Source of the DNA: Thinopyrum elongatum
Lineage: Eukaryota; Streptophyta; Magnoliopsida; Poales; Poaceae
Assembly (NCBI GenBank): GCA_011799875.1
Contig: CM022302.1
Coordinates: 199,002,086-199,066,085 of the forward strand
Reading direction: 5' to 3'
DNA: 64,000 nt
A model generated the notes under the pieces. The model searched no databases, was not told the DNA's origin, and was given only the letters and a program-made list of their open reading frames with translations. The position numbers were made by a program, and so were the translations under genes. Below are positions 1 to 10,290 of this stretch, in pieces; positions within the stretch are counted from its first letter, which is position 1, and every line of letters starts with the position of its first letter.

Positions 1-7
1 CGGGCGC

Positions 8-259
8 GGGCGTGCCGCTGCTGATGGCCCTGCCCGTGGAAGGGGGCGAGGGCGTGCCGCTGCTGATGGCCCTGCCCGTGGAAGGGGGCGAGGGCGTGCC
101 GCTCCTGATGGCCCTGCCCGTGGAAGGGGGTGAGGGCGTGCCGCTGCTGATGGTCCTGCCCGTGGAAGGGGGCGCGGGCGTGCCGTTGCTGATGGTCATG
201 CCCGTGGAAGGGGGCGAGGGCGTGCCGCTCCTGATGGCCCTGCCCGTGGAAGGGGGCGT
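8..259 (+). repeat. 42-bp minisatellite encoding a Gly/Arg-rich 14-residue repeat
   Basis: Six direct 42-bp units run from 8-49 to 218-259, with further partial similarity on both sides. In the frame starting at position 2 each unit reads approximately GRAAADGPARGRGR. That frame continues into a basic stretch (NRKRKRELQLPDPA) ending near 409. The third unit has TGA at 131-133 where the other units have CGA or CGC. The frame that looks longest (PLLMALPVEGGEG units) is less convincing because it does not join a Helitron-like segment. I infer that this is the disordered N-terminus of the Rep/helicase protein. Confidence 0.75.
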
Positions 260-505
260 GGGCGTAGTAGGGTTGGTGGCACATTTCCTTCCCCTCCTAG
301 AATTCCTCTTGCTCCTCCTGTCATTCGGCCGCGTTATGTGCCCTGTGCCCCACCTGGGCTCGAGAATCGCAAACGTAAACGTGAGTTGCAGCTACCTGAT
401 CCCGCTTAGTAATATAGACCCTTGGCCTTGTGATAGCATCTGATGTTGTTCTTGTGTTCCCTGGCCAATGTTTAGGAGATGGTTGGTTGAGTGCGGACTT
501 TTGGC

Positions 506-891
506 GGGTGACCTCCATGGAGGTGGTTATTTTAAAAAATTCGATAATCACATTTTGGAGTTTCAAAAAAATCTGAAAAAAGTTCTACACATTCATATGG
601 ATGTATTCTACATGTGTATAAAACCTGACGATAAAATAGGTTATGATGAGAGCTACACAAAAAAGAGAAATCCTGAATTTCTAATAGTGAACAGTGTTTG
701 TACTGTTCATCAGTTTCAAAACGCGATTTTGTCTTTTTTGTGTAGCTCTCACCATAATATATATCATCTTAAAAAATTGCACGCATGTAGAATGCATCCA
801 TATGAACATGTATGATTTTTTTCAGATATTTTTGAAACTTCAAAATGTGATTTTTGATTTTTTTTAAATAACCACCCCATGGAGGTCACCC
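506..891. mobile_element. Foldback MITE, Mutator-like
   Basis: About 386 bp with long terminal inverted repeats: GGGTGACCTCCATGG at the left and the matching CCATGGAGGTCACCC at the right. Complementarity continues inwards through the AT-rich arms. An inner inverted pair (GAGCTACACAAAAAAG near 649 and its complement near 732) makes almost the whole element fold back. The flanks ACTTTTGGC (497-505) and ACCATTGGC (892-900) match at 7 of 9 positions, consistent with an old 9-bp duplication of the Mutator superfamily. It carries no coding capacity and sits within the 5' region of the Helitron Rep gene. Confidence 0.72.
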
Positions 892-2709
892 ACCATTGGC
901 ATTTTTTGATGGTTGGTTACCCTATGTGAGTGAGGTTGAGGCGGCGTCGAACCGCAGGAAGCGCAAGGCTATTAGAAAGCTGCGCCATTCTGGATTTGAA
1001 GGTCTATTCGTTTTCCAATTGCTTAGCTCAGTCTTAGACCCACATGGACTTATTAGTTTTGTCTGTCATGCTAGACCATATTGTTATGGGCCATTTGCCG
1101 AAAGACTGGCGTGGTTTCGATCATGCATTTGCTGAGTCGCTTAAAGGTATCATTGTCCTTGGATTTGTTTGTTGCCTTGTATTTGCCTTGTGCTTTATGA
1201 TTGGTGTTTGTTTTTCATTGGGGCTATTAGCTTCATATGCAGATGTACCGTACCTTGGTACACCAGATTATATCTGTGGATATTGTGGTGCTTCTTTCTG
1301 GTACGAGGAGAGGGTACAGGGAAAATCATCGTATACAAAACGTAAGATTGTCTACAATCTTTGTTGCAAAGGTGGTCAGGTTTCTATCCCTCCTTTCAAG
1401 GAGCCCCCGGCTTTTCTCCGGGAGCTTCTCCATTTTGATGGAACTTCTCGTGCCAAGAAATTCCTCCGAAATATACGTCAATACAATTGTATGTTCGCCT
1501 TCACTTCGATGGGTGCTACTATTGATCGTTCGCTGAATGCTTCTCGGGGTCCCAAGGTCTTTAAAATTAGTGGCTAGGTGTCTCATTGCATAGGTTCTCT
1601 CTTGCCAAAAGACCCTAACACTCCTAAATTTGCCGAGCTTTATATGTATGATCCAGCGAATGAGATTGCCCATAGGATGCGTGCTTTAAATCCGGATGAT
1701 AAGCCTGTGGACCAAATAGATGAGGATATAGTGGTTGGCCTGAGAGATATGCTTAATGAGTTCAATCCATTGGTACAGAAATTTAGAGAGGCAAGTAAAA
1801 TCATAGAAGATAGTGGCGATGAGCCTATGGAAGAAATTTCCATACGAATCATTGGTCCTTCCGATGGTGATGGCCCACAGTTCAGTTTGCCCACGTCTGC
1901 GGGGCTTGCTGCTTTGATTGTGGGTGACCTTACTGTTGAAACCTCCGCACGTGATACAATTATTTCCAGCCGTTCGGAAGGCCTGCAACAAATCTCTTCT
2001 CTTAAACCTACCTTTATGCCTTTGCAGTATCCACTGCTTTTTCCGCGTGTGGAAATGGGGTTTCAGATAGATGTTCCTTATTTGTCTGTTCAGATAGCTG
2101 ATGATATCGATGTGCCTGGTAGTACTGGGAATGTTGGTACGTCTCCTGGTTCATCGCCAGTTGCTGCTCCTGGTAGTGCACCTACTAAAAATACGCGTAG
2201 AAAGATGACCATGCAGGATTACTATCGTTATGTATGCCATTACAGAGGTGACCAGCCAAACCCATTCTTGTGTTATGGTCTATTGTCGTCCCAGGCTGTT
2301 GTTGATGCACGAGCTTGCATTGACGAAAACAGACTATGGTACATACTGAGAAACCAGGATAAACTTAGATCTGAGCATATGCAGGGCATCACCGATGCCG
2401 TTGGTGGTGGTTGTGTTGATGGTGCGACTCTAGGTAAAAGGATTATCCTGCCTTCGAGCCACACCGGTGGTCGTCGTTACTTTCAAGAGAACTTTCAGGA
2501 TGGCCTTGCCATATGCCGGGTGCACGGTGCACCTGACATATTCACCACTTTCACCTGCAACCCCAAGTGGCCAGAAATTACACAGACGCTAGAACCGGGA
2601 CAAAAACCACATGACAGGGCAGATATTGTTGTCAGGGTTTACCACATGAAGCTGATTGAGTATCTCCATGATATTACGTCCGGAAAAGCCTTTGGAAAAG
2701 TAAAGGCTG

Positions 2710-2818
2710 GTACTACATTTTGCTGTTCTTATCACCTTTGTTGTGCCTACTATCTGTTTGTATGATATCTGCTATGTGCTGATGCTAAATTATTTAATCC
2801 CTTTTGTGTATTTTGCAG
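2710..2818 (+). other. Intron within Helitron RepHel gene
   Basis: GT at 2710 and AG at 2817-2818, with a pyrimidine-rich end (CCTTTTGTGTATTTTGCAG). Splicing joins the Helitron N domain to LYTVEHQKRGLPHAH, which is the continuous order known for plant Helitron Rep proteins. Unspliced, the upstream frame stops just after the junction. Confidence 0.82.
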
Positions 2819-5800
2819 TGCTTTATACTGTTGAGCACCAGAAGCGGGGACTACCTCACGCTCACATACTCATCTGGCGGAAGGGAGAACAAGGTATGAT
2901 AGGACCTGATGGCATAGATGCATTTATTTCTACTAAGATACCAGATCCATTGGGGGACCCTCTAGGCTATGCCTTAGTCGCTGAATTCATGATGCATGGT
3001 CCGTGTGGTAAAATGAACGATAAATGTGTTTGCATGAAGAAAGGGTGTTGTTCTAAATTTTTTCCTAAGGAATTTAGGGACGAAACAATCATAGATGAAG
3101 ACGGGTTTGCGTTATATCGACGTCGTGACGACGGTCGTACAATTTATAAAAATGGGCACTATCTTGATAACAGGTGGGTGGTTCCTTATAATATGGCTGT
3201 GCTTAAGCGTTTCCAGGTTCATATTAATGTTGAGTGGTGTAACAAAACCCAGGTCATGAAGTATTTGTTTAAGTACGTGACTAAAGGCGCTGATTACTCG
3301 AAAGTCCTATTAGAGAAGTCGAAGGGTAAGGGTAAAATTGATGGGATAGAAGATGGAGGGCCGATGGATGAGGTCAAAGAGTATTTACGATGTCGGTTCA
3401 TATGTGAATATGATGGATTGTGGCGTATATTTGGGTACGACATACACTGTAGGTTTCCTTCGGTAGAGAGGCTCCCTGTTCACCTTCCTGGAATGAATGT
3501 TATTCGCTTTCGTCCCAAAACTGACCTTAAGAAAATTGTTGATTCAGACTTCTTGAAAAAAACCATGCTCACTGAATGGTTTGTTGCAAATGCTTTGTAT
3601 GAACATGCTCGATCTTTAACATATTGTGATTTCCCGACTGAATGGACATGGGATTCCGAAACAAGATCATGGCACGAGAGAGAAGGTTGTCAAAAGATTG
3701 GTCGTGTCTACTATGTCTATCCTTCTGTTGGTGAACTGTATTACCTGCGAATGCTTCTAATGATTGTTAAGGGTTGTAGATCTTATGTGAACCTTAGGAC
3801 CTATGAAGGGCGTGTTTATCCTACCTTTAGAGAGGCGTGTGCTGCTCGGGGTTTATTAGGCGATGATAATGAATGGTACATTACATTTGATGAAGCGGTG
3901 GTTTGGGGGTTTGGGCACCGTCTTAGGCATTTGTTTGTGACCATGCTTATTCATTGTACTGTTAAGGATGAAATGAACTTCTTTGAACGATATTGGGAGA
4001 GTATGGCTGATGACATCAAACATGGGCTAAGATCCGCTTTAAATAATAAATCTTATGATCCTCCTGTGTCAAGACTTAGAGACATGCTTCGCGATGAATT
4101 AGCTGAGCTATTTGTGAAACGTGGTTCTAACATAAGTAAATTTAATTTGCCACCACGGATCAGCGACCCTGGATTATTTATTGAAAATCGATTAATCCAT
4201 GAGGAGTTATCTTATGATGCACCTGCTTTAGCTAAAGAAGCGGTAGTCTTGCTTCAGAACCTGAATGTTGATCAAATTGTTGCTTACAAGGCGATATTAC
4301 AATGTGTTCAGGCCAAGGAGCCAGGATTCTTTTTTGTTTCTGGGTATGGGGGTACCGGGAAAACCTACCTATGGAATGCTATTTGTGCTTTCTTACGGGG
4401 TAAAAGGAAGATAGTTTTAACTGTTGCATCTTCTGGTATTGCGTCGCTCTTATTGCCAGGTGGGAGGACAGCTCATTCCCATTTTAAAATACCGATCGAT
4501 AATGATGATGAAATGGTCTGTGATATAAAGAGAGGCTCACGCCTGCATAAACTGTTGAAGGTGACCTCCTTGATAATCTGGGATGAAGCGCTTATGTCGA
4601 ATAGAAGGTGTTTTGAGGCTTTAGATAGGACCTTGCGCGATGTCCTTTCTGCAGATGACCCTTTACTCTCTGATGTCCCGTTTGGTGGGATGGTTATGGT
4701 ATTAGGTGGGGATCTTAGACAAATTCTTCTTGTTATTGAGGGTGGTACCAGGCCTCAGATAGTTGACGCAACAATTACCAATTCTCCGTTGTGGCGATTT
4801 GTCAAAGTGTTGTCCCTTACCGTTAACATGCGTTTGGCTGTGCCAGATGCAGATCCCAGTATGCAGGAAAGTGTTGCACTATTTAGTAAATGGGTCCTCG
4901 ATCTTGGAGAGGGTAGATTACCTGCCACGCGTAAAGGGGATGAATCTGACCCTTCTTGGATAGAAATACCTGATGATCTGTTGGTTAAAACGGACGGTGA
5001 TCACATAGGGGCCATTGTTTCTTCTATTTACAATGATTTTGAGTCTAACTATATGAATGCCGCCTATCTGCAAGGAAGGGCTATTCTGTCGACTACTAAT
5101 GATTTTGCCGAGGAGGTCAATACTCATGTGATGGACTTAGTTCCTTCTGTTGGCAAAGATTACCTGAGTGCCGATTCCGTAGATACCTCGGGAGAGGCCG
5201 TGCGAGAGGAAAACCTTTTCTACCCTACTGAGTACTTGAATACTGTTAAGATTATTAATTTTCCAAATCATAGGTTGACTCTTAAAAGGGGTGTTCCTAT
5301 CATGCTTCTCAGAAACCTGAGCCAGGCAAATGGTCTGTGTAACGGCACGAGACTTATTGTGAAGGACCTAGCTGATCGTGTCATTGAGGCTGTTATTATG
5401 ACTGGTTCGCATGTGGGTGATATTGTCTATATCCCCCAGATAGAATTGACGGCAAAACAAACAAAATCACCCTTTGTGCTTCGACGTAGGCAGTTCCCTG
5501 TACGTGTGTGCTATGCTATGACAATAAACAAGAGCCTAGGACAAACTTTGCCTGCTGTTGGTCTCTATCTTAAGAAACCTATCTTCACGCACAGCCAGCT
5601 GTATGTGGCAATTTCCCGTGTTACTTCGAGGAATTCTTTGAAAATCCTTATAGAGTGCGAGGATGGTACATGTGGCTCAGAGACTAAAAATGTCGTCTTC
5701 CCAGGGATCTTGCGATCTGCTGGGATCCTTCCATGATCTGGATAGGTGATTCTTAACTATGTACAGCGCCTATTTTTTGGAGATACCCTTTGGGTTAGCT

Positions 5801-6028
5801 ATATATAAGTTCGATGTGTTCTTTGATCTTTTGTTCATGCATGTGGTTGGTGTGACTGGTCTTTTGTTCGTGTCTACTCCTATTATGCTTGGTGTTGTGA
5901 ATCTGTTGGATGAATCTTTTGTCTATGTGACTCCTATAACAAATTGCCACCTTTGCCTGTGTTACTGGGTTTAGTACTATTCCTTTGGCCACAAACGCTA
6001 TACTTTTGTTGTTGTGATTCTGTTACAG

Positions 6029-9000
6029 ATGGCGATCGTTGCTTTAGATGAGCTTGTCCAAGGAAATAGCAATGATTCAGTCTATGTGTATGTCTCGCGA
6101 CTATGGAACCATCGTGGAGGCACTGACACTGGTCTGATCAAGCACACTGACATGGTTCTTATGGATGCCGTGGTACTTGCTTTCATCTTGAATTATGTGT
6201 TTCATGTTAGTTTTGGGTGTTGGCTGAGACTTATGTGTACTCATAATTGTTCTGTCTTTGCAGGGCAACCACATGTATGCTGAGATTTCTGAGAAACTGG
6301 TTCCTACATTTGCGCCGAGGATTCGTGAAGGTTGTGCTTATGTGATCTCTCAGTTCTTGGTGTTTCCAAACAAACGCTATTTCAAGCCTGTCGCTGGACC
6401 ACATATGATCAGATTCAACCGTTTCACTACAACCGACCCTCCAGCTGATGAAGAGATTGAATTCCCATTCTATACTTACTCGCTCACTGCTTTGGCTCAT
6501 CTTCCTGCGCCGGTTGAGACCCCTGACTATTTCACAGGTGTGTTTATTGCCTTCTTATTTTTGCAGCTTCTCTGTCTATGCTTTTAACTGTCCTCCCTCT
6601 GATTATGTAGACATCCTAGGACTTATTGTCGGTGTGTCTGATGCCATGGTATACCACAGCTCTAACAGAGCTGAGCCTTCTGTAAAGCGAACTATCACTC
6701 TCGCTGACCTGAGGTTTGTTGCTCACTATTTACCTTGTGTTCTGGACATTGCTAGATTTCATATCAATGCTCTTCTTTTATGTGTGCAGTGGATATCAGA
6801 TCAATGTCGTACTGTGGGGAGAGCAGGCAAAGGCCTTCAATGGAGATGATGTCATGCAGATAGGCCAAACTGGACCAGTCATTGCTCTAATTGTTGGGAC
6901 CCTGGTTAAAAACTATGAAGGTTAGTCCTAGATAAGGTGAAGCCTATTTTATTATCTGGCGCTTTCTATTTGACTTGGTGTTTTTCTTGAATGTTTTGTA
7001 GTACGCAGGGGGGTTAGTGGTAGCGCAGCATGCCGATGGTACATTAATGATGATATCTCTGACATCACCCAATTTCATGAAAGGTGCTACGATTGTACTG
7101 GGCTGTTTGTTGCTTTCTATTTTGTCCATATATATGCTATTTTGACTCTGCACTTATTTCTTCTTCTCCGATTTGTGTAGCCTCCAAGGAAAGTTCTCTC
7201 CTGTAAAGAAAATTATTCTTCCTGGTCAAACCGCAGATGAGAAAAGTGCACAGGTCAATCTACAAACTAAAACAGTTGGTCAACTTCTCGACTTGAACAT
7301 CTATGAGAATAAGGTGACCGTCTTACGTTTGTTTGTGTGTGGTAGTGTGGGATTTTTAGCTATGATATATTCTGATATTGTGGTACGTCGTTTCTTTGCA
7401 GAGCACGTGTTTCTTCTGCTTGGTCACTCTGTCCAGGCTCAGTCCTGGTTAGCGTTGGTGGTTCATGTCTTGTGAGAAGTGCCATAAACAGCACAGCGAC
7501 ATGGCTCTGTCTACAGGTTCATTGACCCCACTTGTGCCTCCACCGACGCAATGCCAAGGTATTATTCTATACTTTTATTCATCATGCACCTTTTTCTTCT
7601 CTTTTTCGCTGTAAACTAATGTGTCTTTTCGTATAGATATCGCATATGCTTCAGATGCACTGACGATTCAAGGGAGGCCGAGTTTATTTTCTTCGACAGG
7701 GTTGGAAAAGAGATTGTTGCTAAATCTTTGATCACTTTGCTGCGTGAAGGGTATTCCAGTCATACAATCCTTGATGAGATTGTTGAAATAGCACGTGGAG
7801 ACCCAGCCATCCCTAAAGACATATCCACTCTGATTGGCAAAAAGTACAGATTTGTGGTGTCTATCTCTTCAAAGAGCTTTATGCCTGATGCCGAGGAGAC
7901 ATCCTTCCAAGTTATCAGGATAGATGTGCCTGTGGAAAAGTCCTCGAGCTCTGCGGTTTTATATCGCAAGGCAGATTCCTCTGGACCTTCTACTGGTGAT
8001 ACAGGGTGGCCTGGTTCTGGTGATGTATCACCCTTAGTGTTGCCCGTTGGAAGCTTCTCTACTGATACTGGTGCTTTTTCTCTTCCTGCATTACCTGCTG
8101 GATCTGTCCCGGTCTTGCCCATCTCCGGTGATCAGTCTGCAAAGGTATGATTTTGTGTGTTGTATCTTGCATGTAAGTTGTTGCTATTTTCGGTTGTGCA
8201 GTTATTCTTATTAGCTCTAACCGATATGTTGTTTAGGTTGCTATTGCTCTTGGCTCTCAATCGACCCTTGCTTCCCCGCCGTCCGTCAATAAAAGGTGGG
8301 TTAATGGGTTATCCTGTCAATAAAGTACTACATGTGAAATACATGTGTGTGGCTACATAAGCAAGCATGATAATTGTCAGTTACCATACAATTGTGTCAA
8401 AGTACTAGCGTTCATATGTACTCATGTTTGGTCTGTGATTGGTTGGCAAGATACCTAAAGTGCTTAATTTCAATTTATGCTTTGGTTTTTATTTTGACAA
8501 CTGGCGTATTGCACTCACTCTATACATATCCTTTGAGATCAGCTGATTGATAGTTCATAGTTCTAATGTACCTCGGACCAGGCTCGAGGTTAATGCATGT
8601 CTTCTGATGGCGTCCATCTTACAAAAAGCGTACAAGTATCTAGCCCAGTCTACAAAATCGCAGTCGATATGCCTCTTGTGTGTCCTATAACTTCTGAAAC
8701 AACATAAACATATTAACCTTGAATAAAATATTTAGCTAAGGATACAAGTTATGAATAGCTAAGGAATACAAGTTTTATGAATAAAAGATTGTTGCATCAA
8801 AGAGCAGTAGCACCTCCTTGTCATTGTCCTTGGTAGACCATATGTATATGAAGATGCCTTTCAATTTGTAGTCTTTGTCTGTCTTAGCCGACTTCTGGTG
8901 CTTATCTTGAGACAACATTTCTACATTTTTGTTGTACTCGGTATGGTTTTGGTGGAAAGAAATGACCTAGATACAACAAGAATTAGATCTAACAATCAAA

Positions 9001-9469
9001 CCAATTCTTGATGGAGAGCTGTGTCAATGTCTAGGTCATTGTTATTGACTGAAGATTGTTTATTTTGTTGTCTACAGTGGCAGTGGCTTGAAGAAAGGCC
9101 TTTCTAAAACCGAACTAACGAATGCTGACGTTCACAAGCCTTTGTTCCCTGTTGACAAATCTAAGGTGTTCCTTCCATCTTTTGCAAGCATTGGATCAAT
9201 ATCAGTAACATGTTTATCTAATTGGGTTGCGTGTTCTTTGGGCTTCTAGGAAAATGCAACGCTGGGCGATGGTCCTGCTGCCCTAGGTGAAGAGGTGGAC
9301 GGTACTACAAGGTATATACTTCTACTTGCCTCCAGTGCTTCCTGTTTGATCCATCGCTGCCGAGTAGGTGGGTCTGACTGTTTTCCCTCTCTGTAGTGAA
9401 CTAAGCGAGGTGCCATTGGCTGTTGAGGGCACCACCATTCAAAAACCCAAAAAGGCAAGGAGGGCCTGA
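6029..9469 (+). pseudogene. Helitron-borne RPA1-like single-strand DNA binding protein, 12 exons
   Basis: Replication protein A large-subunit relative, expected to bind the single-stranded DNA made during rolling-circle transposition. Coding exons by eye: 6029-6172, 6264-6537, 6611-6713, 6790-6920, 7002-7083, 7181-7313, 7402-7558, 7637-8144, 8237-8295, 9078-9165, 9250-9311, 9397-9469. All have GT/AG borders, and all phases fit except exon 7. The exons encode OB-fold segments (ILGLIVGVSD, CRWYINDDISDI) and a C-terminal OB fold (RYRICFRCTDDSREAEFIFF) with ETSFQVIRI. Exon 7 holds the zinc-ribbon region (SCEKC, DPTC). It has TAG at 7450-7452, a one-base frame break near 7499-7502, and Phe at a position where a zinc-binding Cys is expected. 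A Ser/Thr/Pro-rich tail follows and ends in a basic KKARRA. It starts 293 bp after the helicase stop. Confidence 0.85.
8296..9077 (+). other. Long intron 9 of the RPA1-like gene
   Basis: A 782-bp AT-rich intron between the small exons 8237-8295 and 9078-9165. It contains a 10-bp inverted pair (ATGACCTAGA near 8964 and TCTAGGTCAT near 9032). I see no gene or transposon in it. Confidence 0.6.
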
Positions 9470-10123
9470 GACCGAAGAGGTCAGGTGTTGTTGAGTGCTC
9501 GCCCTTTTGGTACGTCCGTTTGATCTTCTCCTTGCTTCAATGACTACTGTGATGAGCATTCAGTTGATCCGTGGTTGGTTATGTGTATCCAGGACCTTAT
9601 CCTTTTGTTTGTGGATGCGTGAAGAAATGATGAAAATGCTTGATGAATCAGCCACAAGAGGAGGATGAAGCGCTTTTGGTTTATCGCTGGGCTTTCTAAG
9701 TTGGTGTAAATATGCATTGCCCTTATTGTACATTATGTCTGCTCTACCTTGACCATATCAGGCAGCGAATGTGTCTGCATCTGACTGATACCCCTTTGCC
9801 TATTGTAGTCTAAGTATGTGTGTATCCTACCTCTATGCTATCAGACAGGACATGTCTGTATAAGACTTGAGCTCAACTATTATTGTATGCTAAGCCATCT
9901 GCTACCAACTGAACTAAAGAACCGTTGATGTAATATCATCATGTGTGTACTTAACATGATCGATCGTGCACATGTGACCTCTTATGTATTGATCATATGT
10001 TGTTATCGATTACTTCTGTTTATGATCGTTTGGTAATGATAGTTAATGATGGTTATACTCTGATCTCATCTGCTGTTCTACATTTAATCACTTCCAGTTA
10101 TTTTGTTACCGGGTTGGGAATGA
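9470..10123 (+). other. Non-coding tail of Helitron (RPA 3' UTR and 3' region)
   Basis: AT-rich sequence between the RPA1-like stop codon (9467-9469) and the Helitron terminal hairpin. No convincing coding frame was found. It probably holds the 3' UTR of the RPA gene and the subterminal part of the transposon. Confidence 0.6.
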
Positions 10124-10164
10124 CCGCACCCGCAGGGGTGCGGCAAGCCGCACTTCCTACCTAG
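10124..10164 (+). other. Helitron 3' terminus: hairpin(s) plus CTAG
   Basis: GTGCGG-CAAG-CCGCAC (10138-10153) forms a 6-bp stem with a 4-base loop. It is followed by TTCCTAC and CTAG (10161-10164), then T, which is the canonical Helitron end. A competing hairpin, CCGCACCC-GCAG-GGGTGCGG (10124-10143), uses the same middle arm. This end defines the border with the ATG2 intron. Confidence 0.88.
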
Positions 10165-10290
10165 TGTATACTATACACAGGTGTGCAAAATAAGGAGAAA
10201 ATATATGTTAACAAAAGATTTTTTTTCTCTATCACTCGTCTAAACACATGTCATTTGCAAAAGAACTGACAATGTGTTATGTTTGTGTAG

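Larger units (their letters stand above)
2..5736 (+). pseudogene. Helitron Rep/helicase (RepHel), multi-exon, with nonsense codons
   Basis: Rolling-circle transposase fused to a PIF1-type helicase. Likely parts are an N-terminal Gly/Arg-rich exon (2-409), a poorly resolved basic segment around 940-1010 (RKRKAIRKLRHSG), a main exon starting after an AG acceptor at 1231 (CGYCGASFWYEERV zinc-like motif), and a 109-bp intron at 2710-2818. The Helitron_like_N region is at about 2200-2700. The HUH motif is HAH at 2857-2865, and the catalytic tyrosine pair in YLFKYVTKG is at 3262 and 3274. The helicase has Walker A GYGGTGKT (4342-4365), Walker B IIWDEA, GGDLRQIL, and a C-terminal AISRVTSRNSL motif, ending at TGA 5734-5736. 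Breaks are TGA 131-133 in the repeat and TAG 1575-1577 where relatives are expected to have Gln. Two helicase motifs look altered (NKSLGQTL, GGDLRQIL). From 2743 to 5736 the frame is open. Confidence 0.88.
1..10164 (+). mobile_element. Autonomous Helitron, 3' part (5' end outside window)
   Basis: The element carries a Rep/helicase gene (to 5736), a separate RPA1-like gene (6029-9469), and a 3' terminus made of a short GC-rich hairpin, a 7-base spacer and CTAG at 10161-10164, followed by T. This order is the known layout of plant autonomous Helitrons, which move by rolling-circle replication and insert between A and T without a target duplication. The 5' TC terminus was not found, so the element probably begins left of the window. 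It has its own insertion, a foldback MITE at 506-891. Both of its genes carry nonsense codons, so this copy is probably no longer autonomous. The sequence directly after CTAG belongs to an ATG2 intron. Confidence 0.9.

Noticed and set aside
12..443. ORF with PLLMALPVEGGEG repeats as a protein
   Set aside because: It is an alternative frame of the minisatellite. Frame 2 continues into a basic segment typical of Helitron Rep proteins and is the better candidate.
6014..7475. Series of small independent genes after the Helitron helicase
   Set aside because: The ORFs are exons and read-through introns of one RPA1-like gene, as shown by matching splice borders and phases.
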